Positions 9,061 to 17,197 of a stretch of 64,000 nucleotides of DNA are shown one piece after another. Both the position numbers and the translations under genes were made by a program. The stretch is from NCBI RefSeq assembly GCF_003610635.1, contig NZ_RAQJ01000004.1:124001-188000 (forward strand), in the 5' to 3' direction. The stretch comes from Ichthyenterobacterium magnum (lineage in GTDB: Bacteria > Bacteroidota > Bacteroidia > Flavobacteriales > Flavobacteriaceae). Positions within the stretch are counted from its first letter, which is position 1; each line of letters opens with the position of its first letter. A model generated the notes under the pieces. The model was not told the DNA's origin and ran no database searches. It saw nothing but the letters and a program-made list of their open reading frames with translations.

Positions 9061-9308
9061 ATGCGCAGTGTTGAGGTGGGTAAGTGAAAAGAGTGATTCC
9101 CTGATAAGGGATTGAACGAATGGAATGCACCCTACCGCAGACAAAAGGCGAACATTAATAATTGCTGTAACCTACACCGTTGAAATGGGTGGTGGGGAAA
9201 AGATGGAAAAATTGTGGGCTCTAAATTTCAATGTCAGTTCTGAATTGAGCGTGGGGAATGTCGGATATTTAGTTCGCCACGTTTCTATTGTTTTAGAAGT
9301 GCTCATGA

Positions 9309-9360
9309 ATATCGGCTGTTAAATTTTAGCACCTATTTGAGGGCAAAGGCTAGCCGATAT
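9309..9360. repeat. Stem-loop 1 of 4
   Basis: The arms ATATCGGCT (9309-9317) and AGCCGATAT (9352-9360) pair perfectly over 9 bases around a 34-base loop. Confidence 0.75.
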
Positions 9361-9424
9361 TTTACATAATGGCGTTATAGTACAGAAAGTGAATGAATGC
9401 TACTATAACTGCGCATTATGTAAA
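9361..9424. repeat. Stem-loop 2 of 4
   Basis: The outer arms TTTACATAATG / CATTATGTAAA (9361-9371, 9414-9424) and inner arms TTATAGTA / TACTATAA (9375-9382, 9401-9408) form a two-part stem of 19 pairs with a small internal loop. It abuts stem-loop 1 directly. Confidence 0.85.
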
Positions 9425-9433
9425 TATAGCGGG

Positions 9434-9546
9434 ATAGCGTTTAAATTATTTGCTTTTGGCATTGTGCAGCTCTTTGCAGTTGTGTAATGAGGCACGAATG
9501 AAACAAGCTGTAATGTGCTGCAAAAGTGTGGCAATTTAAACGCTAT
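9434..9546. repeat. Stem-loop 3 of 4
   Basis: A perfect 14-base inverted repeat, ATAGCGTTTAAATT (9434-9447) and AATTTAAACGCTAT (9533-9546). The interior has further complementary pieces (CTTTTG/CAAAAG, CAGCT/AGCTG), which suggests one long branched hairpin. Confidence 0.85.
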
Positions 9547-9564
9547 AAAGGGATGGCGAGGGGA

Positions 9565-9618
9565 ACAAACTAAAAGACAGAGGATTTTGAGGAACGAAAA
9601 AACTGGGTTTTAGTTTGT
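9565..9618. repeat. Stem-loop 4 of 4
   Basis: The arms ACAAACTAAAA (9565-9575) and TTTTAGTTTGT (9608-9618) pair perfectly over 11 bases, with a purine-rich loop. Confidence 0.8.
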
Positions 9619-9632
9619 GGGGGTTATAACAT

Positions 9633-11540
9633 CTATAACTTATTATCAGTAATGTTATACTTGTTAAGTAAAAATTTATTGATCGCGCTTTTTCTTTTCA
9701 AATTCATAAAATATGTTTTTTCAGAAGTAGTAAATTCAGGAATACTAAAATTTTTAATATAATTTTTTGCTAAAGCATAATAGTTACTTGAATATGGCTT
9801 ACTTGTATGCTTTATATAATACCAAAATACTTCTGTTTTAAGTATTTTTTGAATAAATTTCAAATCATCTTCAGAATCAGATACTATAGCATAACCATTG
9901 TAAAACAATAAGTCTTCATTATTAGTAAAAACAAAATATGGCTTATCAGATATATACGGGAAAAGTAGTTTAAGACCAGGAATATTCAAAGCTTGACTCC
10001 TACCATAAGCAAACCATGTTTCATAATCTCTTTGACCTTTGTCTCTTTTAGATAACTCTTCTCTACAAGTATTTAAGTAGTTATATGCATTTGGAAAATT
10101 ACGTTCAAAAATACCAGGATCAAGCACACGAATCAATCGATTAGATTGTTGTTCAAATAAATCGTCATTGGTCTGTTCTATAACTTGATAAGGAAAAATG
10201 AGTTTTTCATTAAATACTTCCAAGTCTGTTTCGTCTTTTAAAATGTTAGGTTTAATTGCATTTCTACAAATTGCCCTTTCAACTTTAAACCTTTTTGAAT
10301 CTTTTTCAAGATAATAGAAATGTTCATCTTCATCAATTGGTTTAAATAAATATATTTTATTTCGAAGCGTTGCAAAGCCATTCCTAATATTAAACAAGTC
10401 TCCTAATTTTTTTCCAGAATTTTCTAGCCTCTTCAAAGCTAGCTGCGTTTGTGCATCATCTAATTGCCAACCATCAAAATCATTTAGACTTGAATACTCA
10501 AAATCTATAAAATCTGAATTAGTTAATTTATCTATTTTATGGGGCGTAGAACTTGTATAAGATAGGTTACCTGTTGACTTTGTGATTTGACAGATACAAG
10601 TATATGTTAATCTAGATTTGAATACTTGTTCACTTCCGAAGTCTATGAGTTTAAATTTAAAACTATTACTAGAAAAATAACTCCTTAACGCCCTTCCATT
10701 CAAACTTCTATAAAAATTATTTACAGTAATATAACCTAAAACTCCTTCTTCTTTTAACCATTTTAAGCCAATCTCAAAAAAAGGAATGTATAAATCCAAT
10801 TTTCCTGTAGATGTCACAGACCAATTTTTCATTAAGCTTTTTGTGTTTTCATCTAAATTCGATGAACCCACATAAGGTGGATTACTGAACACAAAGTCAA
10901 AACCTTCGTTGTTTCGTATTACTTGTGAGTTTTCAAACCAATCAAACTCAAGAGAATCACCTTTAAAGAGATTAAAATTAATATATTCGGGATCTTCTCC
11001 ATTATATAAAGCTAGTAGTGATAATAATATTCTTGTTCTTTCTATGCTATATTCTGTAATATCAATTCCATATAGATTTTCTTCAATAATTTGAGCGAAA
11101 CCTTTATTTGTTAACTCATGAACCTTTAAGGCGTATTCAAATAAAAAACCACCACATCCACAAGCTACATCACATACAGTTTTTAAATCTATATCATCTG
11201 CTAAAATGATTGAATTTGAGACTATAAAATCCCTAATATATTTAGGTGTATAGACAGCACCATTAACAATTTTATCACTTGGTGATATCACAAACTCAAA
11301 CAACTCAATCAAACATTCAAAATCAAAGGTTTGATTGTTCTCTCTAAAAAGTTTAGCAAAATTATTCAATGCTAAATAATCAGAATCTTCTTCCCCTATA
11401 AGCATTTCTAACAATAGTCTATTATTATTAACTACTAAAGAATTTTCATTACAAAAGGTAGTAACAATAAAACTATTTATTTTTTCAACTTTAAATGAAC
11501 TTGTTTCTAAAAACGAAAGTATTTTTTTATCTATGCTCAT
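9633..11540 (-). CDS. Adenine-specific DNA methyltransferase (Eco57I-like), with specificity region
   Basis: 635 residues. 'GAVYTPKYIRDFI' (about 94-106), as in HsdM/Eco57I enzymes, precedes SAM-binding motif I 'DVACGCGG' (124-131). The catalytic motif IV NPPY is at 220-223, so the target base is N6-adenine. The C-terminal half, from about residue 370, looks like a TaqI/Eco57I-type target-recognition region. I see no PD-(D/E)xK nuclease motif in the short N-terminus and no neighbouring nuclease gene, so a complete Type IIG enzyme is not supported. It is the last gene of the minus-strand run, 6 bases after the 262-residue protein gene. It may mark self DNA for the upstream genes or act as the output of the signalling pair. 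Confidence 0.9.
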   Translation of the reverse strand: MSIDKKILSFLETSSFKVEKINSFIVTTFCNENSLVVNNNRLLLEMLIGEEDSDYLALNNFAKLFRENNQTFDFECLIELFEFVISPSDKIVNGAVYTPKYIRDFIVSNSIILADDIDLKTVCDVACGCGGFLFEYALKVHELTNKGFAQIIEENLYGIDITEYSIERTRILLSLLALYNGEDPEYINFNLFKGDSLEFDWFENSQVIRNNEGFDFVFSNPPYVGSSNLDENTKSLMKNWSVTSTGKLDLYIPFFEIGLKWLKEEGVLGYITVNNFYRSLNGRALRSYFSSNSFKFKLIDFGSEQVFKSRLTYTCICQITKSTGNLSYTSSTPHKIDKLTNSDFIDFEYSSLNDFDGWQLDDAQTQLALKRLENSGKKLGDLFNIRNGFATLRNKIYLFKPIDEDEHFYYLEKDSKRFKVERAICRNAIKPNILKDETDLEVFNEKLIFPYQVIEQTNDDLFEQQSNRLIRVLDPGIFERNFPNAYNYLNTCREELSKRDKGQRDYETWFAYGRSQALNIPGLKLLFPYISDKPYFVFTNNEDLLFYNGYAIVSDSEDDLKFIQKILKTEVFWYYIKHTSKPYSSNYYALAKNYIKNFSIPEFTTSEKTYFMNLKRKSAINKFLLNKYNITDNKL

Positions 11541-11546
11541 TAATTA

Positions 11547-12335
11547 TTATATGATTTGAGGGCAAATTGAAATAGGGTTCCAATTAATTTGTGAGCCATT
11601 TAAAACTCTCCTATCCCAATGACTAGCAAAATTAATTGCATAAGGTTTTAAAAAAAGTCCTTGATATTTTTCTACTATAGCATTATACTCATCATTATTC
11701 TGCGTTAAGTTCCTCCAATTTAAAGGCAAGAAATTAGACAATAAGAAATCTATACCTAAAATTAAATCCATTGGATAGTGGGAAATTCTTGGAGGATTCA
11801 AAAAAAGTATTCCACCAGAATCAATTTCTTTTCCATGTTCATCAATCATTTTCTTTCCTCCAAATTGAAAGTGATAGCAAGGGTGTGCTTCTAGTGATTC
11901 ATTATCACCTTCTTTGTAAATATGTCTATCTAGATGATATGATGTCAGCATTTTTTTTTCTTTATGTTCTGCTTTTATAATTACATCAAAAGCGAGACTC
12001 TCTAGAGGATCATTAAAAGTCTGTAAGTGTTCTGTTTTACCTCTTATTTGAATTGTAAATAATAATTCAACGCTTTTGAGAGGGTGTGGTTTCGATTTTT
12101 CTGGCATTTTGGGAAACCTGAAAAGCACATCTGGAGCATCATATCCCCAAATATCTGGATCTGTAGGTTTATCATAAACTTGAGGTATGTATTTAGCATT
12201 ATATAAGTCTGAAATTGCTGATTGTATACCAGAAAAATTACTGTTTGGTAATTCTATAGATATAATTTGTAAAAAATTGCTAATATCTTTAGCTAATTCT
12301 TTTCTCTTTTTAAAAACTGCTTTCGGTATAACCAT
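11547..12335 (-). CDS. Unknown 262-residue protein of the putative defence operon
   Basis: I do not recognise this family. It is a soluble protein without signal peptide or membrane segment. Visible features are a central His-rich part ('SYHLDRHIY', then 'AHPCYHFQFGGKK'), a Pro-rich 'FRFPKMPEKSKPHP', and 'ILFLNPPRISHYPMDLILGID'. The clustered His and Asp residues could form a metal or catalytic site, but no known motif fits. It sits 2 bases after the receiver-domain gene and 6 bases before the methylase gene, so it almost certainly works with them. It is the most likely candidate for an unassigned effector or adaptor in the cluster. Confidence 0.8.
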   Translation of the reverse strand: MVIPKAVFKKRKELAKDISNFLQIISIELPNSNFSGIQSAISDLYNAKYIPQVYDKPTDPDIWGYDAPDVLFRFPKMPEKSKPHPLKSVELLFTIQIRGKTEHLQTFNDPLESLAFDVIIKAEHKEKKMLTSYHLDRHIYKEGDNESLEAHPCYHFQFGGKKMIDEHGKEIDSGGILFLNPPRISHYPMDLILGIDFLLSNFLPLNWRNLTQNNDEYNAIVEKYQGLFLKPYAINFASHWDRRVLNGSQINWNPISICPQII

Positions 12336-12337
12336 AA

Positions 12338-13429
12338 TTAATAGCCCTCTTTAAGATCATTGACCCTGTCTATCTCTGATGGATGAATTGAAATCTTTTT
12401 TCCTTTATAATCTCTCTCTAAAATTGATTCTAAAGAAATATACATTTTATCATGCCAAGGTTCTGAATCTAACATCTCTATTAAAATTCCATCTCTTACA
12501 TCTAAAGGTTTGTTATAAACTTTACAGACAGTCCAAAACTTACTACCACTTGCTTTTTCAATAGGCGTAGCAGGTTTTAATTCTGGTAGATTATATTGTT
12601 TCTTTATAATTTCAACTCTTTCTGTAGCATTCAAACTAATTAAAGGAGGGGATTTTGGAAAAACTTCTCTCCAATAGCTAACAAGTTTATGACTCCACCA
12701 CCGATTCCAAACTTGAGAATAAATACCATCATATTTAATATGCTTAAAAAAAACCTTAAGTTGTTCCCAATCTTGGGAAGCTTCAATATCTACCCCTAAT
12801 CTAGCAGCTAGAACCTCCTCGGAAATTAAAATGCCTTGTCTTAATACAATCTTTTTCAATACAAATTTTGATATGTCGTAAACTGAAGCAGAGTCTGAAT
12901 CATAAAACTTTGAGGGTAAGTTTACATTAATTAAACCACTTAAATCAACCTTCAAAATAGAATTCATTTTTTTTCCCTCTTCTTTAATTGTTTTATAAGC
13001 ATCTAATATTGAAATTATCTTTTGAGGATAATTATTAACTTCTCCGAGTTTTTGTTTAAAAAAAAGAAAATCAAACAAATCATGACTTGTTAAATCATAC
13101 TTATAATACTTCTCTAAATTATCTTGTGATGTCAAAAGAAAAATTGGAAATTCATTTTTGAAATTATTCTCCACAATTTTAGATCTTATTGCAGTAGCTA
13201 AACTCGGTGCTGTATAGTCAGCTGTATTTTCTTCATATTTTACTCCATCCAGTTTTAAATCCAGAATAACTCCATCTAATTCTTGATTACTAAAAATGAG
13301 ATCGCGTGTTTCTCCCAAATTAGATGGAGAATATGATTTTATCTCTAAATCAGAATTATCTGTTAAACTATCGGCAAAAGCATCACGCTTACCAATTTCG
13401 TCATCTATATATATTAAATTATAAGCCAT
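12338..13429 (-). CDS. Receiver-domain (response-regulator-like) protein with unknown C-terminal domain
   Basis: 363 residues from the ATG at 13429. An in-frame ATG at 13447 would add six residues but overlap the upstream gene by 29 bases. The first 140 residues look like a phosphoreceiver: the acidic pair and Glu of 'YIDDE' (numbering from the longer start, 15-17), the phospho-acceptor Asp63 in 'VILDLKLDG', Thr106 in 'FLLTS' and Lys131 in 'FFKQKL'. The remaining 220 residues have no DNA-binding motif I recognise, so the output is probably not ordinary transcription. The start overlaps the end of the dual-ATPase gene, so the two are coupled and probably form a kinase-regulator pair. Inserted residues around 'KYEENTADYTAPS' make the receiver unusual. 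Confidence 0.8.
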   Translation of the reverse strand: MAYNLIYIDDEIGKRDAFADSLTDNSDLEIKSYSPSNLGETRDLIFSNQELDGVILDLKLDGVKYEENTADYTAPSLATAIRSKIVENNFKNEFPIFLLTSQDNLEKYYKYDLTSHDLFDFLFFKQKLGEVNNYPQKIISILDAYKTIKEEGKKMNSILKVDLSGLINVNLPSKFYDSDSASVYDISKFVLKKIVLRQGILISEEVLAARLGVDIEASQDWEQLKVFFKHIKYDGIYSQVWNRWWSHKLVSYWREVFPKSPPLISLNATERVEIIKKQYNLPELKPATPIEKASGSKFWTVCKVYNKPLDVRDGILIEMLDSEPWHDKMYISLESILERDYKGKKISIHPSEIDRVNDLKEGY

Positions 13430-15767
13430 ATTCGTTAATTTCTTCATCTGTTGCTACTGGTAATTCAATTATAAAATTAGTTGAATAGTCGTCTATTTCA
13501 TTGCCAAGAGAGATATCTCCATTATAACTTCCAAGTATATCACTCAAAATTTTAAGTCCTAATCCCGTACCAGATAATTCATTTTTCATATTAGTTTTAT
13601 GCCCTTTAGGTGAAGAGGTAGTAAAAAATGCTGTAAAAATTTTATCACGATTTTCAGCAGGAATACCATCTCCATTATCTTGAAATTCTAAATATACTTT
13701 TTCTTCATCTTTATAAGCTTTAATAAAAATTTTGCCAACTTTGTTTGATCTCTTGATTGCCTTTTTTGCGTTACTATATAGGTTAAACAGAATAGAACTC
13801 CATTCTGAAACATGCATTTTACATGTAAATAAATCATAACCTTTATAATCCGTCTCTAGTGTTATATTATTCCTTTTTAGATCTGGACCTACTGATTTCA
13901 CAAAGGGTTTAATAACATCTCTCAATTCTATCGGTTTTAATTCTCTATTGACATTTTGTGAGATTGTTTCATCAAAATATGACGTATAGACTTCAAAAGA
14001 AGAAAAAGTTTCTTTAAGACGTACTGCTCTTTTGTACTCTTCTGTTGACTTTTTTAGATTGTCAATTAAAAATTTAGAATCTATTTTAAAAGCAGATAAG
14101 TATTGCATTATTTCATGGGTAAACTCTCCAATAATTAAACCAAGACCAGCTAAAACGCGAAGCATATTAAATTCTTCAATTCTCTCAACTGCATCCCTAA
14201 TACTTTTGGCTTTGTCTCTAATTTTTTTTGCCTTTTCTTTTTGTTTGGCATTTTCTTCTTCTTTTTTCTTGTTTTTAGAATCATCTTGATTATCAGACTC
14301 ATCTTTAGTATCTTCAGTACTATCAGCAATTTCGTCTAAATCGTCTGCTAATTTTTCTAAATCATCTGCTGCATCTAATAATGCTTCTTTAGGATTTCTA
14401 GAGTATTTAGCATCCCAATCCTTTTGGTCTGTAGTTATTTTAACACCTCTTTCTCTACCTACTCTAATTATTGCAGCAATCAACACTTTATATGAAAAGT
14501 CAATTAACTCATCATAAGCTTCATTTCGAAATAAGCCTTCTCTACTTGAAAGCTCTTGGAAGTTTTTATTTTTATCTTCAATCTGAATGAAACCAAAAAA
14601 GTTATTGTTACCATGAACAGGTAGGACTTTCCTTTTTCTTACTGACTCATCTAGTCCAAGCCAATCATTTTGCTTTTCTCCATAAGGAAGCACTCTAAAC
14701 CCATTTCTATACAGACGAATACCACCCTGTTCATCAGTTGCACTTCTTATATAACTCTCTATTTGTTTCGGGATTAAGTTCACATTAAAAACAAAATAAA
14801 ATGCTTTAAGTTGAATTCCCTTTAAATACACATATTTTTGAGCGTGATTATCATTATCATCAAATATGATTTGAGGTTTTTTTGTCTCTACATCATCTAG
14901 CTTACTATTGTTTATTTCCCAAAAAGCGTGACCATTATCATCAACATAACCATAAATTTCAGCCAATGCATGTTCAAAAAACATTGATTTTTCGTTAGCA
15001 ATAACATTATTATTTTTTTTACAAATGATTTTAAATCCTGAATCTGCTATTTTGTTATCAATAATTTTCTTTTTTGAAATTGGGAAAGGTTGTATTACAT
15101 CTAAAGCGTACCTATATACTCTTTTTATCATAGCTTCAGACCACCAATCTCTTAAGTTTTCTATTATTAACGTCGTACCGCTAACAATGTCTTTGTTTTT
15201 TGGGATTTCAATGATTTTATTTTGAATTAAAAATAACTCCTCATCCATTGCATATTTATTCCAATCTACAACAACTTTAAGTGCGTTTTTGTAATTAGAT
15301 GTTTGAGTAACTATGGTCAATTTGTCTCCCAATCTTTGGGCTGAAAAACGACCAATTCCTTTTTTACCAGCTCTTTTACGCTTATATACTGGTGAAACCG
15401 GCTCGTGAATTTTATCAGATGAAGAAATTCGCATAAAACCATTCACAAGTTGATTTCGTGACATTCCATTTCCGTTGTCTTCAACAGTTAAAGTTCCTCC
15501 AATACTATCAACATTTGCGAAATTTAATGTAGCCACTGTAGCATCGGCATCATAAGAATTTTTTATTAGTTCAGAAACAGCTGTTTCGTGTCTTGCAACT
15601 AGTTCTTTTCCTAATCTATCTATAACACCAGCGTCTACAGAAAAACGTACATTATCTTTATCCAAACTAGCAAGTTTATTTGTTAGCTTAAGGATTTTGT
15701 TAATATTATTAGGTTCGTCTGAAACTGCCTTCTGTAATTGTTCTTGTATTTCTTCTTTAGTGCTCAT
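13419..15767 (-). CDS. Protein with MORC/Hsp90-like and histidine-kinase-like ATPase domains
   Basis: 782 residues with two GHKL ATPase modules. The N-terminal one (about 40-200) has the N-box 'SELIKNSYDADA' (65-76), 'DNGNGM' (97-102) and the Gly-rich lid 'GKKGIGRFSAQRLG' (134-147), as in HSP90/MORC-type ATPases. A 250-residue middle region follows, then a charged coiled coil (about 465-535, many Lys/Glu/Asp). Next is an H-box-like 'GEFTHEIMQYL' with His551. The C-terminal ATPase has 'NLYSNAKKAI' (662-671), 'DNGDGI' (697-702) and 'GTGLGLKIL' (733-741), as in sensor kinases. There is no membrane segment. Followed by a receiver protein with overlapping ends, it looks like a cytoplasmic sensor kinase whose input is the MORC-like domain. 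Such double-ATPase proteins tend to occur in defence islands; its exact function is unknown. Confidence 0.85.
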   Translation of the reverse strand: MSTKEEIQEQLQKAVSDEPNNINKILKLTNKLASLDKDNVRFSVDAGVIDRLGKELVARHETAVSELIKNSYDADATVATLNFANVDSIGGTLTVEDNGNGMSRNQLVNGFMRISSSDKIHEPVSPVYKRKRAGKKGIGRFSAQRLGDKLTIVTQTSNYKNALKVVVDWNKYAMDEELFLIQNKIIEIPKNKDIVSGTTLIIENLRDWWSEAMIKRVYRYALDVIQPFPISKKKIIDNKIADSGFKIICKKNNNVIANEKSMFFEHALAEIYGYVDDNGHAFWEINNSKLDDVETKKPQIIFDDNDNHAQKYVYLKGIQLKAFYFVFNVNLIPKQIESYIRSATDEQGGIRLYRNGFRVLPYGEKQNDWLGLDESVRKRKVLPVHGNNNFFGFIQIEDKNKNFQELSSREGLFRNEAYDELIDFSYKVLIAAIIRVGRERGVKITTDQKDWDAKYSRNPKEALLDAADDLEKLADDLDEIADSTEDTKDESDNQDDSKNKKKEEENAKQKEKAKKIRDKAKSIRDAVERIEEFNMLRVLAGLGLIIGEFTHEIMQYLSAFKIDSKFLIDNLKKSTEEYKRAVRLKETFSSFEVYTSYFDETISQNVNRELKPIELRDVIKPFVKSVGPDLKRNNITLETDYKGYDLFTCKMHVSEWSSILFNLYSNAKKAIKRSNKVGKIFIKAYKDEEKVYLEFQDNGDGIPAENRDKIFTAFFTTSSPKGHKTNMKNELSGTGLGLKILSDILGSYNGDISLGNEIDDYSTNFIIELPVATDEEINEYGL

Positions 15768-15789
15768 AATATTTTAATCAATCGTTACA

Positions 15790-17154
15790 CTATTCTTGTT
15801 TTATTATTGCATTTCTTAACCTAAATAAAGGTTCCAAAATTACTTGTTTATTACCTATAGCTTGTTCTTGGGATAAGCCAGTATATTTATAATCGTCTAT
15901 AAATGTTATATTCTCGTTAACAACTTTCAACATTAGTTCTACTTCTTCATCGCTATAACTTATAAAGCTATCATTGCTTTTCAATTTGTCTTTTATATCC
16001 AATAAGGAATCCTCACCTGAATAACTTCCTTCCCTACCTCTATAATGGTCAATAGCTACAATAAGTGCTTTCGATTCTTGATTTGTAAGTACCAAATTGG
16101 TCCTAATAAATATTGAAACTGTAATATACCAATAGAAAAACGCTTCTGGATTGCTTTTCTTTAGCTTATTCAATTTATTGAACTGTTGGTTTTCAATCAC
16201 CCAATCTTTTACCTGTTCTGGATGGCTATATTTTTCTAGACTTACAATTTTCTCGTTTTTTAAAACTTCAGAAAGATAGGCTGTTTTTGAAGCTGCAGTT
16301 ATAGCTTCATCAATATTGAACCGTGAAATTGTGAAGTTTGTAAAATTGCTAATTCCTAATTGTAAATGTTTAAACTCTTCTGAATTCCTATCTCTTGTAG
16401 CTAATACATAACAGGCTTCTTGAGTGTCTTCTAATACCTGATTAGCAGAAACCTCTAATTTTCTGAATTTTATTTCTTCGTCAACTACTTTACTATAACT
16501 CTTCCTTACTACATTTAATTCTGACATATTATCCATTAAAAAGGATACATCAAATAACTGTTTAATGATTTCAACTGGTCTGTTTTTACTATATAGAATT
16601 CCAGTTGTTTTTGGGGCAAAAGCCGTTAGCTTATCTCCTAGTATAGCGTCAAATGTTGGTATTGGAACTGTTGTAATTGTTCCTGTTGTTTGAATCCAAT
16701 CATGTGCTATTGGTATTTCCATTAATTCCGGATATGGATTAGGGGTATATAATATATCCAACAATATTGGTTCTATGCTACCATCAACATTACTTGAGTA
16801 GTACATTTTAAAATGTCCTATTGGTGCATCTGGTGTATGTTTTCTATCATTGTCATCTTCCCAATGTGTAAATACACTTTCTTTACTTATTTTTTCTAAA
16901 ATAGCTTCTATTTCTTTTTGGGATTGCTCTGTGATTATATCAATATCTATTGAAAAGCGTTTCGGTTCTTTTGTAGCCAATAATAGTGCTGTTCCTCCCT
17001 TAAAAATAAAATCCAATCCATTTAATTTTAATTGCTCCAGAAACACTAATGCATAAATTACCTTCTCAATTAATTTAGGGTCAAACTTCTTTTTCCCTAA
17101 ATTTCTTTTGATTTCATAAATCCATTCTGGATGGTATGTTGTTGACTCTATCAT
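15790..17154 (-). CDS. AbiEii-type nucleotidyltransferase toxin
   Basis: 454 residues. The N-terminus has the nucleotidyltransferase signature of the AbiEii/AbiGii toxin family: 'FKGGTALLLA' (51-60) followed by 'SIDIDII', with the two catalytic aspartates Asp70 and Asp72. AbiEii toxins stop growth by transferring nucleotides to RNA targets and serve in phage abortive infection and element maintenance. The protein is longer than the classical toxin of about 300 residues, with a helical C-terminal extension. It follows the antitoxin gene by 21 bases and precedes the dual-ATPase gene by 22 bases, so a single transcript could cover both systems. Confidence 0.88.
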   Translation of the reverse strand: MIESTTYHPEWIYEIKRNLGKKKFDPKLIEKVIYALVFLEQLKLNGLDFIFKGGTALLLATKEPKRFSIDIDIITEQSQKEIEAILEKISKESVFTHWEDDNDRKHTPDAPIGHFKMYYSSNVDGSIEPILLDILYTPNPYPELMEIPIAHDWIQTTGTITTVPIPTFDAILGDKLTAFAPKTTGILYSKNRPVEIIKQLFDVSFLMDNMSELNVVRKSYSKVVDEEIKFRKLEVSANQVLEDTQEACYVLATRDRNSEEFKHLQLGISNFTNFTISRFNIDEAITAASKTAYLSEVLKNEKIVSLEKYSHPEQVKDWVIENQQFNKLNKLKKSNPEAFFYWYITVSIFIRTNLVLTNQESKALIVAIDHYRGREGSYSGEDSLLDIKDKLKSNDSFISYSDEEVELMLKVVNENITFIDDYKYTGLSQEQAIGNKQVILEPLFRLRNAIIKQE

Positions 17155-17163
17155 TAGTAATTA

Positions 17164-17197
17164 AGTTTTGGCAAATTATTCAATTTTTGCCAAAGTT
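17164..17197. promoter_or_regulatory. Operator-like palindrome between antitoxin and toxin
   Basis: TTTGGCAAA (17167-17175) and TTTGCCAAA (17186-17194) are separated by 10 bases. The spacing and arms match those of the palindrome at 17923-17958. It overlaps the antitoxin stop codon and the start region of the toxin gene, so it could control the toxin and downstream genes separately. Confidence 0.65.

Larger units (their letters stand above)
9061..9632. other. Non-coding, hairpin-rich region, slightly GC-richer than its surroundings
   Basis: No convincing gene lies in these 570 bases. The left third has a short hairpin (TCCCT/AGGGA, 9097-9110) and a 65-codon open frame at 9125-9322 that I do not accept as a normal gene. 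The right half is a series of four consecutive inverted repeats (9309-9618). The region separates the + strand cassette from the minus-strand methylase operon, whose last stop codon is at 9633. It could encode a structured RNA, be a recombination site, or be the debris of a retroelement. Confidence 0.6.

Noticed and set aside
9125-9322. 65-codon open frame as an ordinary gene
   Set aside because: No upstream domain, signal or coupling to neighbours, and it lies in hairpin-rich non-coding DNA. Kept only as a possible retroelement remnant.
9361-9424. Stem-loop 2 as an integron attC site
   Set aside because: It has the size and fold of one, but the GTTRRRY / RYYYAAC core boxes do not match, and no integron integrase is present.
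9309-9618. Hairpin array as CRISPR
   Set aside because: The arms differ from each other, there is no repeated unit with spacers, and no cas gene is in the window.
9633-11540. Methylase as a complete Type IIG restriction enzyme
   Set aside because: No nuclease motif was found in its N-terminus and no nuclease gene lies nearby.
13419-15767. Dual-ATPase protein as HtpG (Hsp90) or MutL
   Set aside because: The N-terminal ATPase resembles these, but the C-terminal kinase ATPase and H-box-like segment exclude both.
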